Assembly: GCA_950295325.1 (NCBI GenBank)
Contig: OX485809.1
Span: 40,827,081 to 40,891,080, forward strand
Direction: 5' to 3'
Length of the DNA: 64,000 nt
Source: Polytrichum commune
Lineage: Eukaryota > Streptophyta > Polytrichopsida > Polytrichales > Polytrichaceae
A program made the translations under genes and the position numbers. Positions within the stretch are counted from its first letter, which is position 1. Every line of letters begins with the position of its first letter. This document shows positions 50,001-61,228 of the stretch, piece after piece. The notes under the pieces are model-generated. The model was not told where the DNA came from and made no database searches. It saw nothing but the letters and a program-made list of their open reading frames with translations.

Positions 50001-50500
50001 TGCATAGGTTTGAGTGAAAATAATTCAAATGTATATACTAACTTTGAATTTCGTGAAGGGAAAAATCATATATATTTGAAAAACACATTGATCTACAAAG
50101 CGAAACAATCCACGTTGACAAAAAGAAATTCAAGAAAAAATCTACATATTCTAGAAGATGGTGCAAGTAGTGTGCAATTACATGTATTGGACATGTAAGT
50201 GTCTAAAATTTGTTTAAAACATTATGATATTACATTTAAATTGATGTTTTTCTCCAAATTTGTGTGATGGTGCCCTCAATTTTATAGTGGATTCAAGGAA
50301 TGTGAAACAAAATCCAGCTTCAAAATATTTAAGGTCATGAAATCTACATCCAAAATTAAATTTAGTCATTACCTTTTGAGAAGTATTTTTAATGATAAGT
50401 TTTAAAGATCTCATCTTGATATTCTAAATTTAAGTTCCTAACACAACAATAGAGGACGCCATGAAAAGAATCATATTTAAACAACACCTTGCTACTACTT
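44100..50500. other. Intergenic DNA without recognised genes
   Basis: AT-rich sequence with no recognisable gene, RNA gene or delimited transposon. A run of 24 A at 48418-48441 could be the tail of a retroposed element; no source gene was recognised upstream. A frame of 103 codons at 49887-50198 (+) has no known motif. Confidence 0.45.
48418..48441 (+). repeat. Poly(A) tract, 24 bases
   Basis: Uninterrupted A run following CAAAAGAAAAGATGGG. It suits a retroposition tail or simple slippage. No matching target duplication was identified by eye. Confidence 0.8.
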
Positions 50501-50520
50501 TTAGGCGTTTGATTAAAAAA

Positions 50521-51340
50521 TTATGGTTCTAGTATATTGGAGAATTTTTTTGTATACTTGACTATGTTTGCTTCCTTGAGGCTCCCTAGAAATAAATTCT
50601 CAAATTGTGATAGAAACTTACCATTAATAGGATTATGTAGGGTACTTTCCACCACAAAATGCGACTCATTTTCAACTACATTATAGGAGTAAAAATGATA
50701 TGGTCTAGTATATCTAGAGATAGGAATAGTCAATCCTCTTCCACTTCCAATGGCAAGTCTATGGTTTGAGGTGTGGTAGGCATCAATAATCTTGCATTTT
50801 GGTGGTGTCAAGGGTTGCTTCATGTATGATTCACATTTGTATTTGAGAAAATCCTTAAGGTGGAGGCAATCTAGTATCTTCTTGAGTGATAGAAATAATT
50901 CTACTATTTAGCAAGAAAAACCTCCTTGATATCAACATATGCTATTTTTGATGTGGATGGGTTGTCATGGAGGTCCCACTAAGATAGACCCCAAGATGTC
51001 TTCCATGTGGTTGTTGATATGTGCTAGGTGTTAAATCCTTGTTCGGCCAGGTGACGAGATAGTGAGGTTGCTTTGTTGAGGGATAAATGAGCAAGCTGTG
51101 GTTGGAAGCCCATAGTGAGCTTGAGAATGTATAATTATATGGGTTGTTCTCCACATCTAGCTAGCAAAATATGATAGGCGGTCTTAGGATGCACTTCAAC
51201 ATGTGACATCATATGCATCTTCATGCCCTTCTCAAAAACCTACCAATGAAAGTTTCTCAAGTTGCCTCCCCAAATTTCAGTGCCATATGTAAAAGTTGGA
51301 AGCACAAAAATCTTGAATATATGGGATTTAAGTTCCTACC
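50521..51340 (-). pseudogene. LINE-type ORF2 C-terminal remnant
   Basis: Minus-strand frames show the end of a reverse transcriptase region (VLPTFTYGTEIWGGNLRN, 51310-51255), then broken pieces, and an uninterrupted last 100 codons from 50823. That part has the layout of the zinc-binding domain that ends many plant LINE ORF2 proteins (ISRYTRPYHFYSYNVVENE, then a SHFVVE...NPI block). The usual paired cysteines are replaced here (FYSY for the CxxC). Stops and frameshifts make it a pseudogene. It is a different LINE lineage from the plus-strand copies at 27.6 and 55.9 kb. Confidence 0.7.
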
Positions 51341-51354
51341 AAGTGACTTTGATT

Positions 51355-51540
51355 ACGTTGTTTTGTCTAATTAGCGTGGGTTACCATTTGGAGTTATGCA
51401 TTGCTATAATATTTACTGATAGTATCATTTTTATCCATATAATTCAAGTATGCTAAATTTGATATTTAGTGTTACCAATTCTAATCGTCATGCTCAACAC
51501 TATTTGTAAACTACAATATAGAGTCACCTACTTAAATGTT
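51355..51540 (+). repeat. Dispersed repeat family B
   Basis: TTGTTTTGTCTAATTAGCG followed by GGGTTACCATTTGGAGTTATG recurs, diverged, near 36190 and 62640. The latter part (GATATTTAGTGTTACCAATTC through AACATTGGTTGG) also matches the complement of 30310-30430. Confidence 0.55.
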
Positions 51541-51849
51541 AACCCAACATTGGTTGGTTTTCAACAACATCTATATCTACACTCAAGAAGAAGAAGAAGA
51601 ATTCTCTAATGTGCGCAATAAGTGCAAAGGCATCGACTTTTCATGTTGACTCCAGGTCTGCATCGCTATGGGTGCAAACATGTTTTACTACATGATAACA
51701 ATTGTTGTTTAATCCTCACCACACTCACACTAATATGTTTCTTATTCTACATAAAGTTTTAGTGTCATTCCGCACAATTTGTTTGCAATCCATCAATACA
51801 AAACAATACCTACTCATTCAAACCAGTTCTACATGAATTCTTTTTCCTA

Positions 51850-52760
51850 ACCCTAATGTCGTCCCAGGCAAATCCTTCTCCAAAACTACTCCATCAAAAT
51901 GCACCACCAAGCTTGCTTCCAATCTCCTTGCCGCCAAGCGCCAAACCCATAATTTCAACAAAATCTCCATCAACCATCAACAAGGATTTAATCCGGATCT
52001 ACATCCTCTCAAACTGGAAAGAAGCTTTCCAAGTTATTCAACAATATTCCTCACTATGAGGTACATTGTCCCCAACCGCTTCTATACCTAACCTTAACTC
52101 AAGAACAAATTCAAGTTGTCCCACCAATCCCACATCGAATTCCAAAAAAAAATACCCACCTCTTAGACCACAACCTACACAAGCCACCACTAAAATCAAC
52201 AACACCAACCCATACACAACAAAAAAAACCATGTATCTCAAAAAAACAATTGCATAAAAAACAAAACTCCAACTGATACAAACAAATTCAACCCCAAAAC
52301 CCAACACACTAGCCTCATCACCTTTATCAAAAACTCCCTCCCACCTCATCAACATGTCATTCTCCTTCCCACACCTGCAAACCACCTCACAATACAACAA
52401 GACATCCCCCAAAACCGAAAACAACCAAACAATAAACAACAAATTGGTGCCAACTCAACACACACAAAACCTCAATCCCTACCTGGCTTCAGAACCACCA
52501 CCCAATTGATACGGATCGCCATTCCTTCCACCCACCAACTGCCACCCTTAATCACATACAAATACCAACAAACCCAGCAACCAAAACACCATCACCAAGC
52601 CTACCAACGGATCAAGATAGAGGTGTGCATTTATCACTTTGAGGCTTAGCTTACCATTGTTGCAAACGCTAGGGACTTCTCCACTCAACACAACCTCAAC
52701 CACAACTTGTTGGACAAGCTGCTAGACAACCTGCATCCATGTTAGACCTACACAAACTAC
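51850..52760 (+). pseudogene. Possible LINE ORF1 remnant
   Basis: The plus strand has the same C/A-rich, G-poor composition as the LINE fragments downstream, with broken frames rich in Pro, Thr, Ser and Asn (from 51856, and again at 52066-52257). Near 52620-52740 a stretch reads as HFEA followed by ARDFSTQHNLNHNLLDKLLD. Position before an ORF2 of the same sense and composition suggests the first ORF of that LINE, but no diagnostic domain is seen. Confidence 0.4.
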
Positions 52761-53099
52761 CAAAACCCTCCCCAAAGGCCCCTCTTGCCCTACATCAATT
52801 CCCACTAAGGAAGTCTCACAACCAATAGCATACCAATATTAATCCATCGGGCCCCTCACAATCACAACCTCGACAACAATGTCAACATCAACCACCTCGC
52901 AACCATCCCCAAAGCAATATCAACAACCCCAATAGACAATACACCAGAAGATTTGCACGTGCAACCACCATCACCAAAAAAAACCAAACAACAAAACATG
53001 GCTAACAGTGGCATGATCAACAATACTTATGAGAAGAAAATGCAAAGGGGCCATATCAAGGAAGTAGAGCACTAGCAACCCCGAACAACCACCAACAAC

Positions 53100-54820
53100 A
53101 CAATGTCAAACATGCAGAATGAGCAAGTACGCACTGCTACTGGGACCCCACACCAAGATGAAAACATCAACATGCAATTGGAGGCAATCACACATGAATA
53201 CAGTGGTCGTTTGCTACAACTCCACTTCTCAAGAGTGTCTAGTAGGAAATCATTTTCAAGCCACCAACAAGGAAAAAAAATCATCCATTTGGTAAAAAAC
53301 ACCCTTATCTTCTCCCACAATAGTCCAAGAACGGAAGATACAAACCATACCCAATACCGCCAAGAGGAGAAAGGCAGGATGAGACAAAGGAACAACAACC
53401 TCACATCACAAAAGCAACATGGAGGACTCACAAAGTCGGACACGCCACAAGGTAGCAATCCTTAGCATCAAAATTGTCGCACAAATGTGGTATGGATACC
53501 CCATTCATGAAGCCATGGCCATTCAACGAGGCAAACCAATGTTGAAGGAGACCCAATTGGACAAGGGGTTCTTTAACATGGAGACACCATGCACCAAAAT
53601 TGAGGACTTCCAAACCCTCCACCAAGCATTCCCAACAGTTCATCAACTCCTTTACCCACATAAGAGGCAAGATGCAGTCCTAAGACACCACCTTTATTTC
53701 ACACAACCTCCAAGACATGAAAAGGTGTAACAAGACACCGGGCTATATGAAGGCTTCCACATCACTATTTGCTTCAACATCAAAGTAAAATATATGAACA
53801 AAGGAGATGCCTGAAGTGCATGCCTCAATAGTCTGATGAACATATTCCTTGGTACATAGTACTCAAGCCCAATTGATATTGATTCAAACCAAATCACCAA
53901 GAATTGGGCGGGCTTTCTCAAGCTACATCTCAAGCACTAGCTCAAAGATGAATTAACGTTATTGAGAGGAGAATGTGCATTCATGATGGAACTTGAAGGA
54001 GGGGGGGGGGGAGCGGGTCATCGGTAAAGTTGAAGAGGGCTTTGAGTTGGTCACAAAGGTGAGAAACCTTCAACTCCACATCAAAGGTGACACACTACAT
54101 GACCACACCGCACATAGCATCTTCAACACACTAGTATGCAAAAACATCTACGGAGGCCAACAACTTGAGTTCTTGACCATGACAAAACCGGAAGATTTGA
54201 AGGACTATGTATTTCTTACTCTAGCCACCCAAGGAGCATGAGACTCCATCTTAAAGCATGACCTACTCTACAACTATGATAAACTCAAGGTTGATGTAAC
54301 ACATGACTGAGATGTTGGCAACCCGTCCAAGCTGCTCATTAGCGATGCACAAACTTCGAGCAATGCATAACTCTGCACTCACCAACCCACCGATTAGTGA
54401 ATTAACTTCAACCACACAATGCAGGCTTGGGAGGAGAAGTTGGATGGAAAATTTACCACGGTGGTGTTTGCAATCAACCTCAACACGGACAAATATGTGG
54501 AGGTGGCAACCGACACACTCAAAGTTCAAACTACGGCTATGGAGTTCCAACTCTCAAAGCAACACCTACAAGCAATAGGACAATCTATGGCCGCCACCCT
54601 CCCAAGCATTCCGACCCACAACCACTTAACTGTCCACCCGGCAATGCACAATGGAGGGACACTACCTCAACTCTAGGCCCCTCCGGGCTTCCACAACCCA
54701 CCACCAACTAATATTAACCACCCAGGCTATAACATATATCATGAATATATATCGTAGGCTCACATCATTGGCTCATTTTACTTGTTTTGTGTACTATCTA
54801 TATTTATATCAATAAAGAGC
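53100..54820 (+). pseudogene. Unassigned coding-like element between LINE segments
   Basis: Composition changes from the C-rich LINE sequence to a balanced, protein-like one. Broken plus-strand frames at 53103-53465, 53993-54241 and 54419-54676 encode charged, helical-looking segments such as EEKLDGKFTTVVFAINLN and DTLKVQTTAMEFQLSKQ. AATAAA at 54811-54816 could be a poly(A) signal, fitting a retroposed or LTR-type element, perhaps a gag-like protein. I do not recognise the family. Confidence 0.4.
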
Positions 54821-54899
54821 TCAAGCTTCTTTCATGGATTCTAACATCTTTCCAAAATGTATGCTAACATAAAACACAAATACCCACGCCTACACAACA

Positions 54900-55920
54900 C
54901 TGCATCAAAATGACAATAAAAAAACACATGCACCAACCCCCAAAGCAATCCAATAAAGTTCTCCATAAACATATCCACCTCATATGCATCATACACACCC
55001 ACATACTAATAAATATCTTTCACACCTCACACAAACATCCAACAACCACAAAGATCCTCAACAACACCATACAATGGGAAACACACATCATAAAAATACC
55101 ACCTATCACCAAGATCACTGCTACACTTTCACACCCATCAGCACACCATCCAACAACAAACTCCATATGCATACGAGGCCCACCCAACATACTCATATAC
55201 ACCTCCCCCACCCCCCTCTCACACGCATACAACAATAATTTATCCACCCACATAGTAGACACAAACTTCATAGAAATTCTCCTCCACATCTCTCTCACAC
55301 ACACACCATTAAAAAACCCAAATGTAAAGAAATTCATTATTGCATGTAGAACTCCTCTACCCTCATTGTACTTACTAGGGATATCTCTCCAAACTTAGGA
55401 CCTACATACCACATCCTTTTAAAAATGCCAAAAACACTCCAACAAAAACATTCTCAATACTACTAAGAAAACTCCACCACATTAAAACATGGATATATGT
55501 CATACTATTCAACACATTCCTTTGTTTTGTACAACATCTCATACACAACACTAACCTCAACCAAAAGCTCCTTCACCTAACCAAACATGTCCAACTCCTC
55601 CAAGCATACCACATCCCACACATCATATACACCCTAATAGTCTCTATAAGGCCCATACCAACATAATGCAACGCCACCCACCAAAGTGGATACCCTACAC
55701 GTAGTCTCACTACACTTAAAATGATTACACAATTTCCAACCCCCTTTGACCCCCCCCCCCTCCCAATTATTATTTGGCCAATCACCCAATCGCTTACCAC
55801 TGCCCATGCATCATAACAACTTGCACAAGAATTATAAGATCATATCAAACTCGATATCTCACACAACACCACCACCTCATAATCATCACTCCAACAACTA
55901 TTCTCAGACCCCATCACATG
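54900..55920 (+). other. C-rich LINE-like sequence, unassigned
   Basis: Strongly C/A-rich plus strand, including a 162-codon frame at 54910-55398 rich in His, Thr, Ile and Pro. The composition is that of the LINE family on either side, but no endonuclease or reverse transcriptase motif could be placed here. Confidence 0.35.
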
Positions 55921-56222
55921 CCTCACATGGAACTGCGATCACATGAGCACAAGCCTTCAAGACATCCACCAACTCACCATCATAAATGGTATCCCATCCT
56001 TACTTCTATTCATACATGAAACATAAATCTCCAAGGATAAACCCACAAGATATAGATATATAGATATGCAATTTCCATCATATAAGATCATATACAATAA
56101 CTTAATGAATGCACTCACATGCATTTGGCATCCTCACATACAATATGCCCCAACAAGAGGAGGACAAATCACTATGATATACAAATCAATTGCCTTCTCC
56201 GGCAACATCACCTCCATCCTAA

Positions 56223-56590
56223 GGGCTGGTTCACACTATGGCCAAACTTCGAGAGGAGAAGCGTTTGGACCAATAAAAATGCAGAAATGTCCAAAGTCCG
56301 TCCTCTCAGCCTTCACACTAGAGGCCGAAGTCCAAAGGACGTCGCCTCCAAAAGAGCCTAGGTGGCAACACTTTTAGGAAGTTATGGCGCCAAGAGTTCG
56401 GCCTCTCGAGCAAAATGCTCGACCCAAACTTCCGTCGAGAGGCTGAACTTTTTTTCCATTAAAATATTCAAAATATGAAAATGGATAATTTTAATATATT
56501 TTTTCAGCCCAAAGGCTTCTCCTCTCGACATAGTTTGGTCCAGAAAAGTGGCGCTTCTCCTCTCGACTTGGGCATAGTGTGAACCGGCCC
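56223..56590. mobile_element. Tourist-like MITE 3 (368 bp) inside the LINE
   Basis: Terminal inverted repeats of about 45 bp: GGGCTGGTTCACACTATGGCC at the left and a right end complementary with few changes, both running into CGAGAGGAGAAGCG. TAA flanks both ends (56220-56222 and 56591-56593). The interior repeats GAGAGGAGAAG motifs. The high arm identity suggests recent insertion relative to the host LINE. No transposase. Confidence 0.9.
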
Positions 56591-58081
56591 TAATACTCTC
56601 CCAGTCACCCACCACACCACACCACAAATACCCACCTTCCTCCAACAACCCCCTACAACACTCCTCCCCATTTGCACCACCTACCCCACCACACCTACCC
56701 CCCATACAAATAGAACACACATCAAAATCCCTAAAGCATGGGACATAGCCCAACTCCCCCACCCCCCATCCCAACCCACCAACACCCCTCCCCCTCCCTC
56801 CAACCATAGCATCAATCCTCCCCTACGCGTCCCATCCGCCCAATCCTACTATACGAATGGCTCATTCACACCACCAGATGGAGAAGGAAAAAGCAATATT
56901 ACAAGAAACGAAATTTTCAATGGACCATTACAAGTTAATATCGTTGCTCGCCTACCCATATACCCCAATATTCTCATAGTTGAATTATACGCACTCATAA
57001 TAGCCGTGGAACACACCAAACGCTCCCAATAGATACAATTGTATTCACAAATAACCTCAACAACGTATATCTTCTCCCCGACCACATAAGAAAGCCATCT
57101 TGATGTTGTAATCACCCATATAAGCTCATCATAACATGAATAGTAAACATGCTAAATACATCCAACCACAATGTCACCATCCGCAAAGTCAAAGCCCACA
57201 CAAACATCATTGGAAATGAAGAGGATGATAAATTGGTCAAACGAGGAGTGGAACAACCCGCATTATAGAAACCCCTCTCCACCTTGTTGGCCATCATACA
57301 CTATATTGGCCATTTCCCCCCCGACATCCACACAATGTGACCGCTCAATCCACAACCTGAAAAAAATACATTGAAAAAAAATACATAAGCGCACTCATCT
57401 CTCATGCAAAAAATACACTGCCCTATATAGACAAATCGTTCTCCAACATAAACATACATATAAAAAGGTCAAATCATTTATGGGATGCCCCTTGGATTAC
57501 TGGTGCACAAATAACACACACCCTCGAGTTCCGAATTACCGAAAAAAAACCACATCCTCAAACAAAACATACCCCCAACATGTAACATATGCACATCCTA
57601 TCAAAATGACACATGTCTCCACCTACTATCATGTTGCACTAATAAACACATAAACAATTCAAGGACAAACCGACACAACAAAGCAGTACACGCACTAGCC
57701 CGCCCCACAATCCATTGCTTTACCCTAATCAACGCCGGTAACATTAAAGATCGCACACCTGACAATACCATACTCTCATGGCTACTCCCATGCACATGCT
57801 ATCTACCAAGATGTAAATGTTCAACTCGACTTACACCCAATATATTATGTATCCTAGGAGCCCCCCCTACAGATAAACCACCCTTCACACCCAGCCCAAA
57901 CCTCAAAGTACAAATACATGAATTCATTTACTGCAACGATAGATTCCCCGTAGAAGCCATGAACCGAAAACTTGATAATACACCATCAACTACCCATTCT
58001 TATCCCAACTAGGGTGGATTGTACTACCACCCATTATAATCACGCATGTATAAGAAGCACTATACATACAACAATTGTTAA

Positions 58082-58515
58082 GGGGCGGTTTACACTATGG
58101 ACCATGAAGTCGTCCCACGTAAGAGGCCTATTTTGCGTGGGACGACTTCATGGGACGACTTCCATGGTCCGAGTTACTAAAATATTAGTTTTCATGGTTC
58201 ATGGGCCCTTCACTAGGTGTAAACCGAATGTGGACCATGAAGAATGACCATGCACCAAAAAGTGGAGGTGCGGATTTTTTAATAATTAAAAAAAAAAGGC
58301 AGTTTTTGGAAAAAGTCAAGTTTGACCATTCTCTTCACTTCTATTGACTTCTCTTCTCTTCACTTCTTTTCTCTTCATTTGTCTTGTAGTTTTCGCTTGC
58401 TTGAACCTAAAATTTCAGCAAGCAATGGAGGAGAGGAGGAGGACATTTGTTTTGCTTTTAGGATTCGCTTAGACGGCCGTGGGACGACTTCATGGTCCAT
58501 TGTGTAAACCGCCCC
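58082..58515. mobile_element. Tourist-like MITE 4 (434 bp) inside the LINE
   Basis: Nearly perfect terminal inverted repeats of about 38 bp begin GGGGCGGTTTACACTATGG and run through GACCATGAAGTCGTCCCACG. TAA flanks both ends (58079-58081 and 58516-58518). The terminal GTGGGACGACTTCATGG motif is repeated internally near 58137-58180, making a second local hairpin. No transposase is encoded. It shares its end motif with MITEs 2 and 3. Confidence 0.92.
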
Positions 58516-58914
58516 TAAACTCCTCCAAGACCTACAAATCTCCAACTCCAAAATCCATAAACTAATGGAATCCTTCTCCCAAATTGCTACAAGGTACCTA
58601 ACACACATAATCCTAGATAAATGGAAATTAGAAAAAGAAACAAGCCCCAGTCCCACTTGACTAAGCACATTTACTAGCACTAAATCCCAAAACTAACCTA
58701 AAACACATAGCCCTATCACTAACCACACAATCCACCTATGAAAATATGCACTAAGATGCCCCCATTCTCATGCTCAAGTAGACATGAGAGAAAGGCGGTG
58801 AATGAACATCACATGTCATGGTAAAAACAATCATGATGCTCCTTTTTTGTTTCTTTTCTTTTCTTTTCTATTTGTTAACCCAACATTACTTGTCATCCCT
58901 TGTAAACTTTTTGG

Positions 58915-59165
58915 GGATTATAGATTTACAGTGCTACAATTACTATCACTTTCCAAGTGATTTTTCACCCAACTTTCAATCAACCATGACAATACTTCAT
59001 CACAAGTTGCTCACAAGAGAAGGTAGTGTTTTGGCCAATGGATGAACTCATCCATCATCCAGACCAATATCGGTTCACACATTCATAAGAAGTGTCATCC
59101 GAAAAGTTACCATAGTGACACGAAATACCATATGATACTAAGTATCATATTTAGTGTAGTCAGTA
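58915..59165 (+). repeat. Dispersed repeat family C
   Basis: Matches the complement of 30060-30300. The adjoining segment to about 59290 (GTATGCACACCGAAGAATATG, then ATATAACTTA) also matches 62700-62840 in direct orientation, so the full repeat is longer than either pairing shows. Confidence 0.7.
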
Positions 59166-59409
59166 TGCACACCGAAGAATATGATATAACTTACTCGGCA
59201 AAAAGCCGATAATGCCCGTAAAAAATTATAGCCACACGTAAGTCTGAATGGTGACAAACTATAATAAGACAAAACAATGTACCAAACTCCTTACCATATT
59301 TCTGGGTACATGTATATATATATTTCATTTGAAGTGCCAAAAACATGTGAAATTTCTCCCTCCGCATGCCAAAAGAATGGGAAATCTCTCTCAAGATAGT
59401 ATTTGGAGC

Positions 59410-60000
59410 TCTTAGAGCATCCACAATGCACCCGCTAGTGGCTCCCATCAACCGCCCTGGTAATTTTGGCACGCCTCAACGGGCTTGGGAAGACTCTTGT
59501 TAGTCTCCTGCGTCTCGCCAAATACCTCCCAATCTCGGCAAGTTTTGTTCCTTTGCCGTGAGCTTTGTTTCTCCCGCTAGACGAAGTCAACGCTAGGATG
59601 GTAGTCGTAGCTGCGTTTTTGTTGAATTCACAATCCAAACTGCAATATATATAAATATATATATATCGGGTTCTTACTTGATTTCACACCTCTAGGTGTA
59701 GTAAAAAATTGTATTGCAACTTCATGTTGGTTTCGCAGCTACAACAACATTTTCATTTTTTCCAACCTTGTTCGGTTGATGTCACAACTACAGCTGCGGT
59801 TTTTGAAAACTTTCCATGTCATGGTTTCTAACTTTCATGTCTTCTTGATCGTGAATTTTTTTGGTGTTTGTTTCATGTCTTGATGTTGGTCTCATTTGTT
59901 GCAATTTGTTTTGTGTCTTCATGCTGGCAGGATTTTCTTGTTTTTCGTTTCATGTCTTTATCCTAGTTTTTATTTATTTCCATCTTCGTTAAAATTACAA
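59410..60000. other. Intergenic DNA, partly GC-rich
   Basis: 59410-59640 is GC-rich and starts AGAGCATCCACAATGCACC, wording seen at the ends of some plant DNA transposons, but no matching opposite end was found. 59640-60000 is T-rich with TTTCATGTCTT repeats. No gene recognised. Confidence 0.35.
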
Positions 60001-60023
60001 TCACATTAGTGCGTTGTGATGAA

Positions 60024-60167
60024 TGTGACTAATGCCCTAACAAGGCATTAGTCACATTAGTGTAATTTGATTAATGTGATTAATGCCTTAGCAAGGCATT
60101 AGTCACATTAGTCACATTTGTGCGATGTGATTAATGTGACTAATGCCCTAGCAAGGCATTAATCACA
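60024..60167. repeat. Array of three tandem hairpins
   Basis: Three 33-base hairpins at 60024-60056, 60075-60107 and 60135-60167 each have 13-base arms TGTGAYTAATGCC / GGCATTARTCACA and a 7-base loop CTAACAA, TTAGCAA or CTAGCAA. The first is perfectly paired, the second has one G-T pair, the third one mismatch. Spacers are similar AT-rich sequence with GATTAATGTGA. Confidence 0.9.
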
Positions 60168-60378
60168 TCAGTCACAATGTACTAACTCATCCAAAATTTT
60201 CACATATCCATTCTAAAATTCATGCAATTTTTTTGGACTTTTACTTTGATTTTGTGTATGACTTTTATTTTGATTCGTTTCACTTTTTTGATGCTCTTCA
60301 TGCTTCTACAAACCCAAGCCACGATGGTCGCCGTGCGGTGCCACCGTGCCACCGTGACCCTTGGGAATGGGTACTGGG

Positions 60379-60654
60379 TGGGTCTAAATACCCCCATCGA
60401 GCGTGGCTCGGAGGCCAGGTTCGGTGGGGTTCATTTTTCTAGCCCTCCCCGTTTTGGCCCCTTGGGGACTTTTTTTGGTTTTTTTTGCTAAATTTGGGTC
60501 CTGCGGCCCCAAATTACTCTAGGAACCCCCCTATGAGACCAAGTAAGGCCCCACCCAATTAAAAAAAATAGGGGGCATGTTTTACCCCAACCTTGCCACC
60601 CCCTCCCGAACCTGGCCTCCGAGCCACGCTCGATGGGGGTATTTAGACAGATCC
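60379..60654. mobile_element. Mutator-like foldback element (276 bp)
   Basis: Terminal inverted repeats of about 50 bp: after a few variable bases both ends read GTCTAAATACCCCCATCGAG and continue through CGTGGCTCGGAGGCCAGGTTCGG. A 12-base direct repeat ATGGGTACTGGG flanks the element (60367-60378 and 60655-60666). Long inverted repeats with a 9-12 base duplication fit a non-autonomous Mutator-like element. The core is a T- and G-rich spacer with no coding capacity. Confidence 0.75.
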
Positions 60655-60666
60655 ATGGGTACTGGG

Positions 60667-61228
60667 ACTGCATGGCGGGTGCCGCGTTGAGACACATACC
60701 CGGCACCTCCCCATGCCAGTGGCCCGCACTACCCCGGGAGCCCGTCAAACGACCTTTGACGGACACATCTATCTACCGGGCGCCCATTGGCGAGGCTCTT
60801 CCAACTTTTTGAACCTCCCGTGTACGTACTTTTCACAAGAATCATGAGGGCTGCGATTTGTTTAGAAAGGAACAAAACTGTATAACATATTAGATATAAA
60901 AAAAACCACAACTATGTATATGTATATATGAGAATGCAAGAGTACTATATGATTCCCGTTTCTGTACTTTTTGCCTGGTGGGGCACGGGTGGGTTATTCT
61001 CGGGTACTCCCTGTCTGTCACTTTAAGGAACAGCTCCCTGGCAGCGAGAATAAATAGGCTGCTGCCCGCCTCAGTAACCTGTACCAAGTTAACAACCTTC
61101 TCGATTTGGACTCCTGCCGAATGCATGATCACCCGTGCCTGCCACTTCTAGCCTTCACATGACTTCCACATGTCGCAAATACTCCCACGATCCCTGCCCT
61201 GCCCTGCCTCAACTTGCACTAAACTACC
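60667..61228. other. Intergenic DNA
   Basis: A mixed stretch between the foldback element and the satellite array. No gene or delimited repeat recognised. Confidence 0.45.

Larger units (their letters stand above)
55925..58720 (+). pseudogene. LINE ORF2 remnant with internal deletion and two MITE insertions
   Basis: The start of an AP-type endonuclease is seen near 55928 (TWNCDHMSTSLQDIHQLT) and continues to about 56222 (PTRGGQITMIYKSIAFSG). MITE 3 is inserted there. After it the frame picks up near the RNase H region (TNGSFTPPDGE-like at about 56855, KVKAHTNIIGNE-like at 57190), so most of the reverse transcriptase is missing. The C-terminal tail with Cys/His spacing and HNKAVHALARPT follows at 57600-57720, then CTCYLPRCKCSTRLTPNILC at about 57795-57850. 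MITE 4 splits the last part; beyond it ISNSKIHKLMESF continues to about 58660. Many stops and frameshifts make this dead. Confidence 0.75.

Noticed and set aside
49887-50198. 103-codon plus-strand frame
   Set aside because: Has protein-like residues but no recognisable motif, start context or neighbouring exon; left as part of the unassigned stretch.
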